Assembly (NCBI GenBank): GCA_016706425.1
Contig: JADJJR010000001.1
Coordinates: 248,001-312,000 of the forward strand
Direction: 5' to 3'
Source: Elusimicrobiota bacterium
GTDB lineage: Bacteria > Elusimicrobiota > Elusimicrobia > FEN-1173
DNA length: 64,000 nucleotides
Part shown: positions 41,855 through 50,850 of the stretch, one piece after another
Numbering within the stretch: the first letter of the stretch is position 1
How the letters are laid out: every line of letters begins with the position of its first letter
Made by a program: the position numbers and the translations under genes
Notes under the pieces: generated by a model
Databases searched by the model: none
The model's input: only the letters and a program-made list of their open reading frames with translations
Told to the model about the DNA's origin: nothing

Positions 41855-43365
41855 GGCCGGGCCGCCGCGGCGTGCCGCTTCGTGAGGATCACCTGGACCA
41901 AGATGCCCAGCAGGCTGCTGGTCAACCAATAGAGCACGAGCCCCGAGGGCATTTTCAGGAAGAAGAACGTGAACATGACGGGCATAATGTACATGATTTG
42001 CCGTTGGGACGGGTCCATGCTGGCCATGGACATTTTTTGTTGAAAGAACATTCCCGCGCCCATCAGCACGGGCAACACGTAGAACGGGTCGTGCAGGGAA
42101 AGGTCTTTGATCCACCCGATCCACGGCGCGTGACGCAGTTCGTAAGTGCTGCGGAGCGCGTTGTAGAGGGCGAAGAAGACCGGCATTTGGATAAACACCG
42201 GCAAGCAGCCTTCCAGTCCCATGAACCGCAGGCCGTGGCGCTTGTAGAGTTCCATCATCTCCACGTTCAACCGGCGGGCGTCGTTTTTGTAGAGCTCTTG
42301 GAGCCGCTTCATTTGCGGTTGGACGGCCTTCATTTTTTGCCCGTGCCTGAAGCTGCTGATCGTGAGCGGCAAAACGAAGGCTTGGATGATAAAGGTCAGG
42401 AGGATGATCGACCAGCCGAAATTCTTCGTCGCCTTGTGGAAGGTCAGAAGGGTTGTGTGGATGAGCCGCGCCAAGGGCGCGAAGGTGCCGAAATTGACGG
42501 ACTTTTCGAGGCCCAGGCCCGTGGCCTTGAGATCGGCCAGGATTTTGGGCCCGATGTAGAACGTCAGGGTCGTCCCCCGTTCGTCGCCGGGGCGCAGGGT
42601 CTCGACGCGGGATCGGTCGACCGCGAAATAATCGTCGGACTCGGACACCCGCAGCGTGGACGCGCCGGGTTGTCCGGGAACGAAGGCGGCCAGGAAGTAA
42701 TGGCCGTCCACCGCCCACCAGCGGAAATCGCCGGTGAAGGCCCCGGCTTTCACCCGGCGCACGGTGTCTCCCTCGGCCACGATGGCGCGCTGGGTGCCCT
42801 TCGACGCGCCGCCCTTCGCGCCGGCCTCGTCGCCGGCCTCGATGCCGGGTCCCCAGCCGATCGAAAGGTTGACGTCGATGTCGGCTTTGCCGGCGTTGCG
42901 GGTTTTAACGCCCAGGGTGTGGATGTGCGTGTCGGACAAGCGCAGGGTTTTCTCCACCCGCAACCCATCGGGTCGCGCGGCGGTGAGCGTCAAGGTGTCG
43001 CCCTCCTGGGCCGTGCGGAATTCAAGTTCGGGAAACGTTCCCAACCCCTGTTGGGGCATGTCCGCCCGGGGCACCAGGGTCAGCCACCGGCCGTCTTCGA
43101 GGATTTCCCACTGCGCCACGGCGCCGCCCCAGCGGTTGATGGAGAGACGGTTCTCGCCGATTTCGTAAACGACGAGGTTTTCTTTTCTCACCGGGGCCGG
43201 GGCCGCGGGGTTGGCCGAGGCCGCCGGGGCGCCCGCCGCCGCGGGCGCCGTGATCGGGGCTTCGGCGGACAGGGCGGCGCGTTTGCGCGGCCGGACGACG
43301 AAGTAATCCCAGCCGAGCAGGACGGCGAAAGAAAGGACGAAGGCGACGATGTAATTGGATTTCAC
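41851..43365 (-). CDS. yidC: Membrane protein insertase YidC
   Basis: A 504-residue insertase. The first helix (about 4-22), a large periplasmic beta-sandwich (about 60-310, as in Gram-negative YidC), then the conserved five-helix core: FGWSIILLTFIIQAFVLPL, MKAVQPQMKRLQELYKND, EGCLPVFIQMPVFFALYNAL, MFFQQKMSM and MFTFFFLKMPSGLVLYW. The periplasmic domain supports a diderm host. It sits between yidD and jag, with a GTGA overlap to jag. Confidence 0.96.
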   Translation of the reverse strand: MKSNYIVAFVLSFAVLLGWDYFVVRPRKRAALSAEAPITAPAAAGAPAASANPAAPAPVRKENLVVYEIGENRLSINRWGGAVAQWEILEDGRWLTLVPRADMPQQGLGTFPELEFRTAQEGDTLTLTAARPDGLRVEKTLRLSDTHIHTLGVKTRNAGKADIDVNLSIGWGPGIEAGDEAGAKGGASKGTQRAIVAEGDTVRRVKAGAFTGDFRWWAVDGHYFLAAFVPGQPGASTLRVSESDDYFAVDRSRVETLRPGDERGTTLTFYIGPKILADLKATGLGLEKSVNFGTFAPLARLIHTTLLTFHKATKNFGWSIILLTFIIQAFVLPLTISSFRHGQKMKAVQPQMKRLQELYKNDARRLNVEMMELYKRHGLRFMGLEGCLPVFIQMPVFFALYNALRSTYELRHAPWIGWIKDLSLHDPFYVLPVLMGAGMFFQQKMSMASMDPSQRQIMYIMPVMFTFFFLKMPSGLVLYWLTSSLLGILVQVILTKRHAAAARP

Positions 43366-43374
43366 GAAGGTCTC

Positions 43375-43581
43375 TCAGGGGACAGGATCGTAGCCGTGGC
43401 CGCCCCAGGGCCGACAGCGGGTCAATCGCCGTCCCGTGAGGGACAGGCCGCGCGCGACGCCGTGGCGTTCGAACGCCTCGGCGGCGTAGTGCGAGCAGGT
43501 GGGCCAAAACCGGCACCGGCCTTTCCAAGCGAAGGCCAGGGATTGGTAAAGGCGGATGAGCCCAACAAAAAAATACTTCAT
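43375..43581 (-). CDS. yidD: Membrane protein insertion efficiency factor YidD
   Basis: A 68-residue YidD. LIRLYQSLAFAWKGRCRFWPTCSHYAAEAF carries the three conserved Cys, and the C-terminal RLTRCRPWGGHGYDPVP is diagnostic. It assists YidC-mediated insertion. The ATG overlaps the rnpA stop, and yidC follows after 9 nt. Confidence 0.93.
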   Translation of the reverse strand: MKYFFVGLIRLYQSLAFAWKGRCRFWPTCSHYAAEAFERHGVARGLSLTGRRLTRCRPWGGHGYDPVP

Positions 43582-43946
43582 ACGGCGTTTTCTCCCGACG
43601 ACAGGCGCGCGGTCAAGGCCGTGTAGTCCCGCTCCATCTCCCGGTGGCTGGGGGGGAAAGGCGCGATCCCGTGCTTGGCGGTGATCACCAGGTCCCAGCC
43701 CCGGGGGGGCTTTTTTTGGCGGAAAATTTCCCGCAGACGGCGCTTGAAAAGGTTGCGCTGCGCCGCGCCGCCGTGTTGGCGGCTCACCACGGGGCCCAAA
43801 CGCGCCGCCCGGGCAGGAACCTCCTCCCGGCGAAAAGCCCAGAGGACCAAAAAACGGCCGGACCACCGACGGCCGCGCCGCCGGGCCCGGGAGAAATTGT
43901 CCCGACCCTTCATGCGCTCGTGGGCGCGGAAGGTCCGATGGGTCAC
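43578..43946 (-). CDS. rnpA: Ribonuclease P protein component
   Basis: A 122-residue basic protein that partners the RNase P RNA in tRNA 5' processing. The RNR motif lies in GGAAQRNLFKRRLREIF, and WDLVITAKHGIAPF gives the core strand. Start choice: GTG at 43946 begins just before the normal family N-terminus (THRTFRAHERMKGRDNFSRA). A GTG at 43979, one base after the rpmH stop, would add 11 residues; neither has a strong ribosome site. Confidence 0.9.
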   Translation of the reverse strand: MTHRTFRAHERMKGRDNFSRARRRGRRWSGRFLVLWAFRREEVPARAARLGPVVSRQHGGAAQRNLFKRRLREIFRQKKPPRGWDLVITAKHGIAPFPPSHREMERDYTALTARLSSGENAV

Positions 43947-43980
43947 GGCGTCCGTCGCCCTTCCGGGCAACGGGTCCACC

Positions 43981-44118
43981 TTATGGGTTCAGTTTCCAGC
44001 GGCCCTTTTGACGGCGCCGCTTTAAAACGCGGCGCCCACCGGCCGTGGCCATCCGGGCGCGAAAACCGATGGTTTTCTTGCGCCGGCGCTTATGGGGTTG
44101 AAATGTACGCTTTGGCAT
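43981..44118 (-). CDS. rpmH: 50S ribosomal protein L34
   Basis: A 45-residue L34: it begins MPKRTFQPHKRRRKKTIGF, continues RARMATAGGRRVLKRRRQKG and ends RWKLNP. The pattern and length are diagnostic. It heads the minus-strand series that includes rnpA, yidD, yidC, jag and mnmE. The promoter -10 box ends 8 nt before the ATG and no ribosome site exists, so it is predicted leaderless. Confidence 0.97.
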   Translation of the reverse strand: MPKRTFQPHKRRRKKTIGFRARMATAGGRRVLKRRRQKGRWKLNP

Positions 44119-44126
44119 AGAGCCGC

Positions 44127-44155
44127 ATTTTAGCTTTGCCGCGGGGGGGTGTCAA
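44127..44155 (-). promoter_or_regulatory. Promoter of rpmH series
   Basis: On the minus strand TTGACA (44150-44155), 17-bp spacer, TAAAAT (44127-44132). Its -35 forms one half of the palindrome TGTCAAATTGACA shared with the divergent ferredoxin promoter. Confidence 0.75.
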
Positions 44156-44156
44156 A

Positions 44157-44185
44157 TTGACAGGGGCGCGCCGAGCGGCTAAACT
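44157..44185 (+). promoter_or_regulatory. Promoter of ferredoxin gene
   Basis: TTGACA (44157-44162), 17-bp spacer, TAAACT (44180-44185), ending 8 nt before the ATG. Its -35 is separated from the rpmH -35 by a single base. Confidence 0.75.
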
Positions 44186-44193
44186 ATGTCCCC

Positions 44194-44523
44194 ATGAGCG
44201 CCGCCCCGACCGCCCCCACGCGCAAATCCCGCACCATCGCGGAGATCTCCCCCGACCGATGCACCGGGTGCGAGGCCTGCATGGCGGTCATGCCCCACGA
44301 CGACTGCATCGTCAAAGTCTCCAACGACATCACCTTACCCACGACGCTCATCGTCTGCGAAGTGAACGTCGACCGCTGCACCGGCTGCACGCTTTGCCTC
44401 AAGATCTGCCCCTGGGACGCCATCGCCATGGTGCCCCGCGTCAGCGGCTCTGCCGCCCCCGGTGTCGGAAGCTCTGCGACCGACCGCCCCGGGGCCGTTT
44501 CGCCCTTCCCGGTCAAAATCTAA
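44194..44523 (+). CDS. Ferredoxin-like 4Fe-4S protein with incomplete first motif
   Basis: A 109-residue two-cluster ferredoxin-like protein. The second motif CTGCTLCLKICP is complete. The first reads CTGCEACMAVMP, with Met where the fourth Cys normally precedes Pro. In clostridial-type ferredoxins that Cys ligates the other cluster, so one cluster would have only three standard ligands. Extra Cys in DDC and LIVC lie nearby and could substitute. The function is presumably electron transfer; no partner gene is adjacent. Leaderless by promoter position. Confidence 0.85.
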   Translation: MSAAPTAPTRKSRTIAEISPDRCTGCEACMAVMPHDDCIVKVSNDITLPTTLIVCEVNVDRCTGCTLCLKICPWDAIAMVPRVSGSAAPGVGSSATDRPGAVSPFPVKI

Positions 44524-44535
44524 TCCCGCCGACTC

Positions 44536-44564
44536 TTGACAAACCCCGCTTTCGGGTCTAAAAT
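44536..44564 (+). promoter_or_regulatory. Promoter of TetR-led operon
   Basis: TTGACA (44536-44541), 17-bp spacer, TAAAAT (44559-44564), a near-consensus sigma70 promoter about 34 nt before the GTG start. Confidence 0.8.
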
Positions 44565-44586
44565 GTAAGTGAACACTCACATTACA
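44565..44586. promoter_or_regulatory. Candidate TetR operator
   Basis: GTGAACACTCAC (44569-44580) has 4-bp GTGA/TCAC arms around a 4-bp centre, flanked by TGTAA on the left and TTACA on the right offset by one base. It covers the predicted transcription start directly after the -10 box, the usual place for autorepression by the regulator encoded next. Confidence 0.6.
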
Positions 44587-44597
44587 AAGGAGGGGTT

Positions 44598-45182
44598 GTG
44601 AAATTCATCGTGGACGCGGCCAAAACAAAGACGGTGCTTCCCCGCGTGATGCGGGCGGCGGTGCGTTTGTTCGTGGCCAAGGGTATCGACGGGACAACGA
44701 TCAAGGACATCGCCGCCGCGGGCGGGGTGTCGGAGGGGGCCCTCTACCGCCACTTCAAAAGCAAAGAGGATCTGGCCTACGCCCTCTTCGCCGTCCATGT
44801 AAATGAATTCTCACACGAGTTAACGGCGCGGATCAACCGCGCCGCCCCGGGCCGGGCCCAGTTGCGGGCCTTCGTCGCGACGGCCTTCGAAGCCTTTGAA
44901 TCGGAACGCGATTTGTTCACCTATTTAATACTATCGGAGCACCGCGAGCTGGACAAATTCCCGGCCACGTTCAAGCACCCGGGCCATGTGGTTCTGGAGT
45001 TGGTGAAGGACGGCCGGGCGAAGGGCGCGTTCCGTCCCATGGATCCCTACGTCGCCGGGTCGATCGTGCTCGGGGCGGTCATCCGCCTGTGCGTGGTGAG
45101 GTTCCGGGAGGGCATCGGGCGGGACTTGCGGCAAGAGACCGAGTCGGTGACGGAATCCCTTTGGCGGGCGTTGAAAAAATAA
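44598..45182 (+). CDS. TetR/AcrR-family transcriptional regulator
   Basis: A 194-residue regulator. The N-terminal helix-turn-helix includes AVRLFVAKGIDGTTIKDIAAAGGVSEGALYRHFKSKEDL (written here only to mark residues 22-60), with the core TIKDIAAAGGVSEGALYRHF. The C-terminal ligand domain is divergent, so the inducer cannot be read. GTG start with AAAGGAGG 5 nt upstream. It opens a run of closely packed genes for membrane and lipid proteins and probably represses its own promoter. Confidence 0.92.
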   Translation: MKFIVDAAKTKTVLPRVMRAAVRLFVAKGIDGTTIKDIAAAGGVSEGALYRHFKSKEDLAYALFAVHVNEFSHELTARINRAAPGRAQLRAFVATAFEAFESERDLFTYLILSEHRELDKFPATFKHPGHVVLELVKDGRAKGAFRPMDPYVAGSIVLGAVIRLCVVRFREGIGRDLRQETESVTESLWRALKK

Positions 45183-45215
45183 GCGGTTGCATTTCATTTT
45201 AAGGAGGGCGGAATC

Positions 45216-48092
45216 ATGGGCGAATTCATCGTGATGGCGGTGGCGGCGCTGTTGTTGGTGCCGGTGACGGCGTTGGTCTTGTCCATTGTGGCCCTGGTGC
45301 GCCTGGGGCGGTTGGAAAAACGCCTCGCCGCCCTCCGCGGCGGCGTCGCGGAAAATGTTCCGGCGCCCGCGGGAACGCCGCCCCCGCCCCCGCCGCCCCC
45401 GCCGACACCCCGCCCCGCGCCGGAACCCGCCGCCCCGCGCCCGGCCGTCCCGCCCCCGCCGCCCCGCGCGCCGCGCCCTCCCCTGATCCATTGGGAGAAT
45501 TTCACCGCCGTGAAACTCATGAGTTGGATCGGCGGCTTCACCTTGTTTTTGGGGGCCGTGTTTTTCGCCAAGTACTCCATCGACAACGGCTGGCTGACCC
45601 CGGTCATGCGCGTGGGCGCGGGGTTCGTTCTGGGCGCCGTCGCCGTTTTGTTGGGATTGAAACTCCACGGCCGTTACGACGTCACCGGTCAAACTCTCGC
45701 CGCGGCGGGCGCGGCCTCCCTCTACGCCGTGTGTTTTTCGGCCCACGCCCTTTACGGTTTTCTGGGGCCCATTGAAACCTTCGGGTTTCTGACCCTGGTG
45801 ACGGTCCTGTCGTTTTTGCTCGCCGCCCGGATGAATTCCCGCTACATCGCCGTCCTGGCGTTGTTGGGAGGGTTTCTGGTGCCGCCCCTCGTGTCCACGG
45901 GCGTGGACCGGCCCCTGGGCCTCTTCGGTTACATCACGCTCCTTAATGTCGGCCTGTGGGCCTTGGTGGCCCGCAAAGGGTGGGGTTTCCTTTGGTTTTT
46001 GGCGGCGGGCGGCACCGCGCTGGTGATGGCGGGATGGTGGAACAAGTTCCCGGGATTGGCCAACGTGAACGTGGCCGCCGGGGTGTGCCTGTGGTTCACG
46101 GCGTTTTTCGCGGCGGCTCAATTCCGATTGGAGAAACTCGGCAAAGACGACCGCTGGACAGGGCACGCCGCGGGGGCCCTGCCCCTCTTTGCCCTCCTGA
46201 TGGCGGGCGCGCTCCTGGGGCGGTTCGGGCGGGATTTGCCGTCGACGGCGTTCCCGATGGCCGCGCTGTTCGGGGCCGACGCCGCCACGGCGTTTCTGGC
46301 CCTGCGGCGACCGGCGGGGCACCGTTATTACACGGCGGCGGGCATTCTTTTGTTTCTCATCCTGTTCTCTTGGACGGAAAACAATCTCACGGCCGCCACG
46401 CTCCCGGCGGCTTTGGCCGCCTATCTATTGGTCGGCGGTATGCACGGCGCCCTCGCCCTGGTGTTTGAGCGGCGGGGAGCGCCGAAAGGCAGCCGGTGGG
46501 TGAGCCAACTCTTTCCCGCGGCGCTGCTGTTGCCCCTCACCGCGGGGTTGTTGAGCGATCTCACGGTGTCGGTCTTTGTGTGGCCGGTGTTGTTCGGGCT
46601 CAACCTCATCGCGCTGGGGGTGGCGGTCGCCACCGGTTTCTTCGCCGTGGCTCTGGCGGCGTTGGTCCTGACCTTCTTCTCCATTTACGCCTGGATACCC
46701 CGCTTGTCGGCGGGCGGGTTGGCCGAACTGCTGGTCGTCGTCGGGGCCATGGGGCTGGTGTTCGCCGGAGCGGGGTTGTGGTGGGCGCGGCGGTCCGCGC
46801 GGGCGCAGCTCCCGGCGACAGAATCCCCGCGGGGCTGGCCCGCCGAGAGCCGGTTCCTTTTCCCGGCGTTGGCCGGGGCGTTGCCCCACATCCTGCTCGC
46901 CACGGCGGCGGGGCGTCTGCGCCCGGCGGATCCTTCGGCGCTCTTCGGCGTGACGGCCCTCGTCAGCGCGTTGCTCCTCGGGATCGCGGGGTTTGCGGGC
47001 CGAAGCGTCGCGGCCGTGGCGCTCGTGGCCCTGGGCGGAGCGGGGTTCGTTCAATACGCCTGGCAGGTCGCGGCTTTTGCGCCGCCGGCGATATGGCCGA
47101 CCCTGGCCTGGACGACCGCCTTCGCGCTCGGTTTCCTTTTGGTGCCCTTTCTGGGCGGCGCGCGGTTCGCCCGGAATCGGTTCGTCTGGATGGGCGCCGC
47201 CCTATCCGGCCCCGTGCATTTTTTCCTTTACCACCACGCGTTTTCGGCGGTGGATCCGGCGGGCCGCTGGGGCCTCCTGCCGGCGGCCTGGGCCGCGGTG
47301 TCTTTGATCGCCCTGGTGGGGGCTTTCCGGCGCCTCCCCGGGGATTTTCCCCACCGGCAAAGCCTGCTCGCCCTCTTCGGCGCGGTGGCGCTGTTTTTCA
47401 TCACGTTGATATTCCCGCTGCAGTTCGACAAGGAATGGCTCACCCTCGCCTGGGCGTTGGAGGGGGTGGCGCTTCTGTGGCTTTACCGTCGGATTCCCCA
47501 CCCGGGCCTTAAGACCTGGGCTTTTGGTCTCGTGGCCGTGGCCTTCGCGCGTCTGGCCTTGAACCCGGCCATTTTCGATTATCACCCGCGGGTCGGGGCG
47601 CGTTTCTTCAACTGGTATTTGTACGCCTACGGCGCAACGGCCCTTTGCGCTTTCCTGGCGGCGCGGCTCTGGCCCGCCGCGCCGTCGCCGGGCCGCTGGG
47701 AACGTCGCGCGCCGGGCCTGTTGGCGGCCCTGGGGACGGGGCTTTTGTTCCTGCTCCTCAACATCGAGATCGCGGATTTTTTTAGCGAAGGCGCGGCTTT
47801 GACGTTCAATCTGCGCGGCTCCCTCGCCCAGGACCTGGCCTACACCTTGGGGTGGGGCCTCTTCGGTTTGGGGCTCATCGTGACCGGGCTTGTTCGTCGG
47901 CTCAAGACGGCCCAATGGTCGGGCCTCGCCCTCCTGGGGGTCACCATCGGTAAACTGTACCTGCACGATGTCTGGCGGCTCACGACCCTGTTCCGCTCGG
48001 CGGCCTTCGCCGGGCTGGCCGTCATGCTGATCCTCGGCTCCTTCCTCTTTCAGCACTACCAAGCGCGCGCCAAGGAGGCGTCCCGTGAATAA
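45216..48092 (+). CDS. DUF2339 multi-spanning membrane protein
   Basis: A 958-residue integral membrane protein with more than 20 hydrophobic segments. A first helix is followed by a short coil (LGRLEKRLAALRGG) and a Pro-rich stretch (about 48-88) before the DUF2339 body, which opens WENFTAVKLMSWIGGFTLFL and includes NGWLTPVMRVGAGFVLG. The family is of unknown function, often beside DUF3999 as here. AAGGAGG lies 10 nt before the ATG. It is 33 nt after the TetR gene. Confidence 0.88.
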   Translation: MGEFIVMAVAALLLVPVTALVLSIVALVRLGRLEKRLAALRGGVAENVPAPAGTPPPPPPPPPTPRPAPEPAAPRPAVPPPPPRAPRPPLIHWENFTAVKLMSWIGGFTLFLGAVFFAKYSIDNGWLTPVMRVGAGFVLGAVAVLLGLKLHGRYDVTGQTLAAAGAASLYAVCFSAHALYGFLGPIETFGFLTLVTVLSFLLAARMNSRYIAVLALLGGFLVPPLVSTGVDRPLGLFGYITLLNVGLWALVARKGWGFLWFLAAGGTALVMAGWWNKFPGLANVNVAAGVCLWFTAFFAAAQFRLEKLGKDDRWTGHAAGALPLFALLMAGALLGRFGRDLPSTAFPMAALFGADAATAFLALRRPAGHRYYTAAGILLFLILFSWTENNLTAATLPAALAAYLLVGGMHGALALVFERRGAPKGSRWVSQLFPAALLLPLTAGLLSDLTVSVFVWPVLFGLNLIALGVAVATGFFAVALAALVLTFFSIYAWIPRLSAGGLAELLVVVGAMGLVFAGAGLWWARRSARAQLPATESPRGWPAESRFLFPALAGALPHILLATAAGRLRPADPSALFGVTALVSALLLGIAGFAGRSVAAVALVALGGAGFVQYAWQVAAFAPPAIWPTLAWTTAFALGFLLVPFLGGARFARNRFVWMGAALSGPVHFFLYHHAFSAVDPAGRWGLLPAAWAAVSLIALVGAFRRLPGDFPHRQSLLALFGAVALFFITLIFPLQFDKEWLTLAWALEGVALLWLYRRIPHPGLKTWAFGLVAVAFARLALNPAIFDYHPRVGARFFNWYLYAYGATALCAFLAARLWPAAPSPGRWERRAPGLLAALGTGLLFLLLNIEIADFFSEGAALTFNLRGSLAQDLAYTLGWGLFGLGLIVTGLVRRLKTAQWSGLALLGVTIGKLYLHDVWRLTTLFRSAAFAGLAVMLILGSFLFQHYQARAKEASRE

Positions 48093-50052
48093 ACGATCCC
48101 TCGGATTTCTGGTTTTGGCTTTCGCCGTCGCCCCCGTCCGGGCCGAGGCCCCGCTGCCGTCGGCCTGGTCCCACGGGGCGGACCTCAAGGCTTCCCCAAA
48201 AGGATACGCCGCGGTGCGCCTGCCGGCGGCCGCGCTGGACCGCGCGTCGACGGATTTGCGCGACGTGCGGGTCTTCGACGCGGAGGGGGTGGAACAGCCC
48301 TTCGTGATTCACCAACCCGCGCGCTCGGCCGCCCGGTGGGCGAATGTCGAGAGCCTGGACGCCCGGCTGGAGTCGGGGGCGACGGTGTTGGCGGGCCGCG
48401 CCCCGGACGCCGCCGTCGACGCCCTGCGGCTGGAGTCGCCGGAGGGGGAATTTTTGAAGTCGGTGTCCCTGGAGGTTCGGGAGGACGGCGTTTGGAAAAC
48501 CCTTTGGAAATCACGGCCCATTTTTCGCGCCCGCTCCGGGGCCGAGAACCGGGAACTGCCTTTTCCGGCCCGTCGGTTGGGCGAATTTCGCGTGCGGGTC
48601 GACGACCGGGGGGGCGCGCCCGTGCCTTTTACCGGGGCGGCCCTGCGACTGGCGGGGGACAGCGTTCCCGACACGGAGTCCGTCGCGGCGGTCGTCGCCG
48701 CGCGTGAGGAGCGCCCTTTTGAGACCCGCCTGACCCTGGCCCTTCCCGCCCGCAACCTCTTTATCGACGGGTTGACGGTCGTCACGCCGGAGGCGTTTTT
48801 TCAACGCCGCGTCCGCGTCGTGGCCCGGCGCTGGGCGGGCGTTGAAACCCCCGGCGGTCGGCAGATTGTTGAGGAAATCCTGGGGGAAACGACCCTGTAC
48901 CGCACCGAGGCGAACGGCGCCCGGGCCGAGGCCCTGTTCGTGCCCGTCAACCGCCGTTTGGACGTTCGCGAGATTATGCTGGTGGTGACCAACATCGACG
49001 CGCCGCCCCTGGGACTGACGTCGGTGGCCGCCCGGGTCGTTCCGACCGAACTGCGCTTTTCATCGGACGGACGTCCTCTGCGCTTGGCCGTCGGCCACCC
49101 CGGCGCGCCCGCGCCCCGTTACGATTGGCCCGCGGTGGACACCGCGCCGTCCGCGGCGGTCCTGGGGCCCCTGGTCGCGAACCCCGATCACCAAGCGCCC
49201 GAGGTGGCGCCGCTGTTGGACGGCCCCGCCGCGCCCTTCGACGGCGGGGGGTGGCGCCACCGCGCGCCGGTGGAAATCAAAACCCTGGGCGTTCAAAAGG
49301 TGGAAGTGCCCCTGTCGGCCCTGGTGCACGGGGCCTCCGACGGCCGCGATCTCCGTCTCGTGCGGGACGGGCGGCAAATCCCCTTTGTTTACGACCGCTC
49401 CGGCCGGTACCACGACGTGGCCTTGGAGCTCGTCGCGGCCAAGAACGCCCCCGAAAAAACGAGCCGTTGGGAAATCCGTCTCCCCTTCGAGGGCATGCCG
49501 ATCACACACATCGAACTGAACGCGGCCGAGACGCTCTTTCAACGGCCGCTGCGGGTCATTGAGAACCGCACCACCCCCAACGGTCAACCCTGGGCGATGA
49601 CCCTGGCCCAAACCCCATGGCGCCGCGCCGGCGGGACGGACCGTTTGGTGTTGACCCTGGTCGAGGCGCCCCGGGGGGACACCCTTGTGTTGGAAATCGA
49701 CAACGGCGACAACGCCCCCTTGACCGTGCGGTCTTTCAAGGCCCATTACCGCAGTTACGAACTGGTCTTCAAATCGTCGCCCGGGGCGCTCTGGCTTTAT
49801 TACGGTCGGCCCGAGGCGTCGTTCCCGGTCTACGACGCGGCGATGGTGGCCGACGAGCTCCTGGCCGCCCAAAAAGACGCCGTTCCCGTCGGCCCCGAGG
49901 AGAAACTGAAACGTCGGTGGGGCCTCGGCCGGGGGGCGACGGGCCCCTTGTTTTGGGTCGTCTTGATATTGGTGACCGCCGCCCTGTTGTTCGCGGTCCA
50001 GCGGCTGCTTCCGGAATCTCAAGGGGATTCGGGGGGGGATCGTGGTCGGTAA
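48085..50052 (+). CDS. DUF3999 exported protein with C-terminal anchor
   Basis: A 655-residue protein. A signal peptide (to about residue 20, VRA) is followed by extracytoplasmic beta-rich domains and a C-terminal helix (about 626-646, GPLFWVVLILVTAALLFAVQ) with a short cytoplasmic tail. The opening DLKASPKGYAAVRLPAAALDRA with DLRDVRVFDAEGVEQPF fits DUF3999. GTG start, AAGGAGG 7 nt upstream, 8-nt overlap with the DUF2339 gene. The conserved pairing suggests a joint envelope complex of unknown role. Confidence 0.85.
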   Translation: MNKRSLGFLVLAFAVAPVRAEAPLPSAWSHGADLKASPKGYAAVRLPAAALDRASTDLRDVRVFDAEGVEQPFVIHQPARSAARWANVESLDARLESGATVLAGRAPDAAVDALRLESPEGEFLKSVSLEVREDGVWKTLWKSRPIFRARSGAENRELPFPARRLGEFRVRVDDRGGAPVPFTGAALRLAGDSVPDTESVAAVVAAREERPFETRLTLALPARNLFIDGLTVVTPEAFFQRRVRVVARRWAGVETPGGRQIVEEILGETTLYRTEANGARAEALFVPVNRRLDVREIMLVVTNIDAPPLGLTSVAARVVPTELRFSSDGRPLRLAVGHPGAPAPRYDWPAVDTAPSAAVLGPLVANPDHQAPEVAPLLDGPAAPFDGGGWRHRAPVEIKTLGVQKVEVPLSALVHGASDGRDLRLVRDGRQIPFVYDRSGRYHDVALELVAAKNAPEKTSRWEIRLPFEGMPITHIELNAAETLFQRPLRVIENRTTPNGQPWAMTLAQTPWRRAGGTDRLVLTLVEAPRGDTLVLEIDNGDNAPLTVRSFKAHYRSYELVFKSSPGALWLYYGRPEASFPVYDAAMVADELLAAQKDAVPVGPEEKLKRRWGLGRGATGPLFWVVLILVTAALLFAVQRLLPESQGDSGGDRGR

Positions 50053-50848
50053 AACGCGCTGGGCGATCCTGTGCCTTGGCGCCGCTTTCCTATCGATCGC
50101 GGTGCACTCCCATGTGGCCGAGCGGCCGCGCCTCTCCTTCATCGGCCACGCCACGGTTTTGCTGGAAGGCACCGAGGCGACCTTGTTGACCGATCCTTTT
50201 TTCAAGCCGAAGATGTTGTGGCTCCGGCGCCGGGTCCTCCCGTCGCGCACTCCCGCGGAGCTGCCCCCCGTGGACGTCGTTCTGATCAGCCACACCCATC
50301 CCGACCATTTCGATCCCGACGCGATCCGAGCGTTGACGCCCCGACCCGTTTTGGTGATGCCCTGGGGAAGGGGCCGACGTTTGCGTAAGCAGGGATTTAC
50401 AGTTGTTGACTTGAAACCGGGGGAAAGTTGGAACTGCAAAAACGTCAAAATCACAGCGGTCAAGGCCCGTCACAACGCTTGGCACAATGTGGGATATCTG
50501 ATTGAAATGGACGGGACCAAAACTTATTTCACCGGGGATTCCAAGTTGTTCAACGGACTGAAGAATCTGGCCGGCGAGAACATTGATTTCATGTTAATGC
50601 CGTATGCCGGGACGCCGGTGATCGGAAACATCTGGACCCTCCGCCAGGCGGCGCGGGCGGTGTCCTGGGTAAAACCCAAAGCGGTCGTCCCCATCCACAT
50701 GGAAACCTTCGGCCATTGGATCACGGGAAAGCCGTCGGTGGGCCCGGAGGTGTTCCAAAACCTCTTGGGGACGGTGACACCGGAAACCGTGTGCCGGCTT
50801 CTTCGTCCGGGCGAATCGTTGACGATGGTTTTAAATCGGGAGGATTGA
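50042..50848 (+). CDS. Exported metallo-beta-lactamase-fold hydrolase
   Basis: A 268-residue MBL-fold protein of the UlaG/NAPE-PLD-like branch. An N-terminal hydrophobic segment (about 6-23) predicts export or anchoring. Metal ligands: SHTHPDHFD near residue 83, KARHNAWHNVGY near 142, FTGDSKLF near 160 and VPIHMETFG near 220. NAPE-PLD-type enzymes are phosphodiesterases acting on phospholipid head groups, which would suit the lipid genes that follow, but other activities are possible. GTG start overlapping the previous gene by 11 nt. Confidence 0.88.
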   Translation: MVGKTRWAILCLGAAFLSIAVHSHVAERPRLSFIGHATVLLEGTEATLLTDPFFKPKMLWLRRRVLPSRTPAELPPVDVVLISHTHPDHFDPDAIRALTPRPVLVMPWGRGRRLRKQGFTVVDLKPGESWNCKNVKITAVKARHNAWHNVGYLIEMDGTKTYFTGDSKLFNGLKNLAGENIDFMLMPYAGTPVIGNIWTLRQAARAVSWVKPKAVVPIHMETFGHWITGKPSVGPEVFQNLLGTVTPETVCRLLRPGESLTMVLNRED

Positions 50849-50850
50849 GT

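Noticed and set aside
45360..45480. Tandem CCG/CCC repeat in the DUF2339 gene
   Set aside because: It encodes the Pro-rich linker after the first helix and is low-complexity coding sequence.
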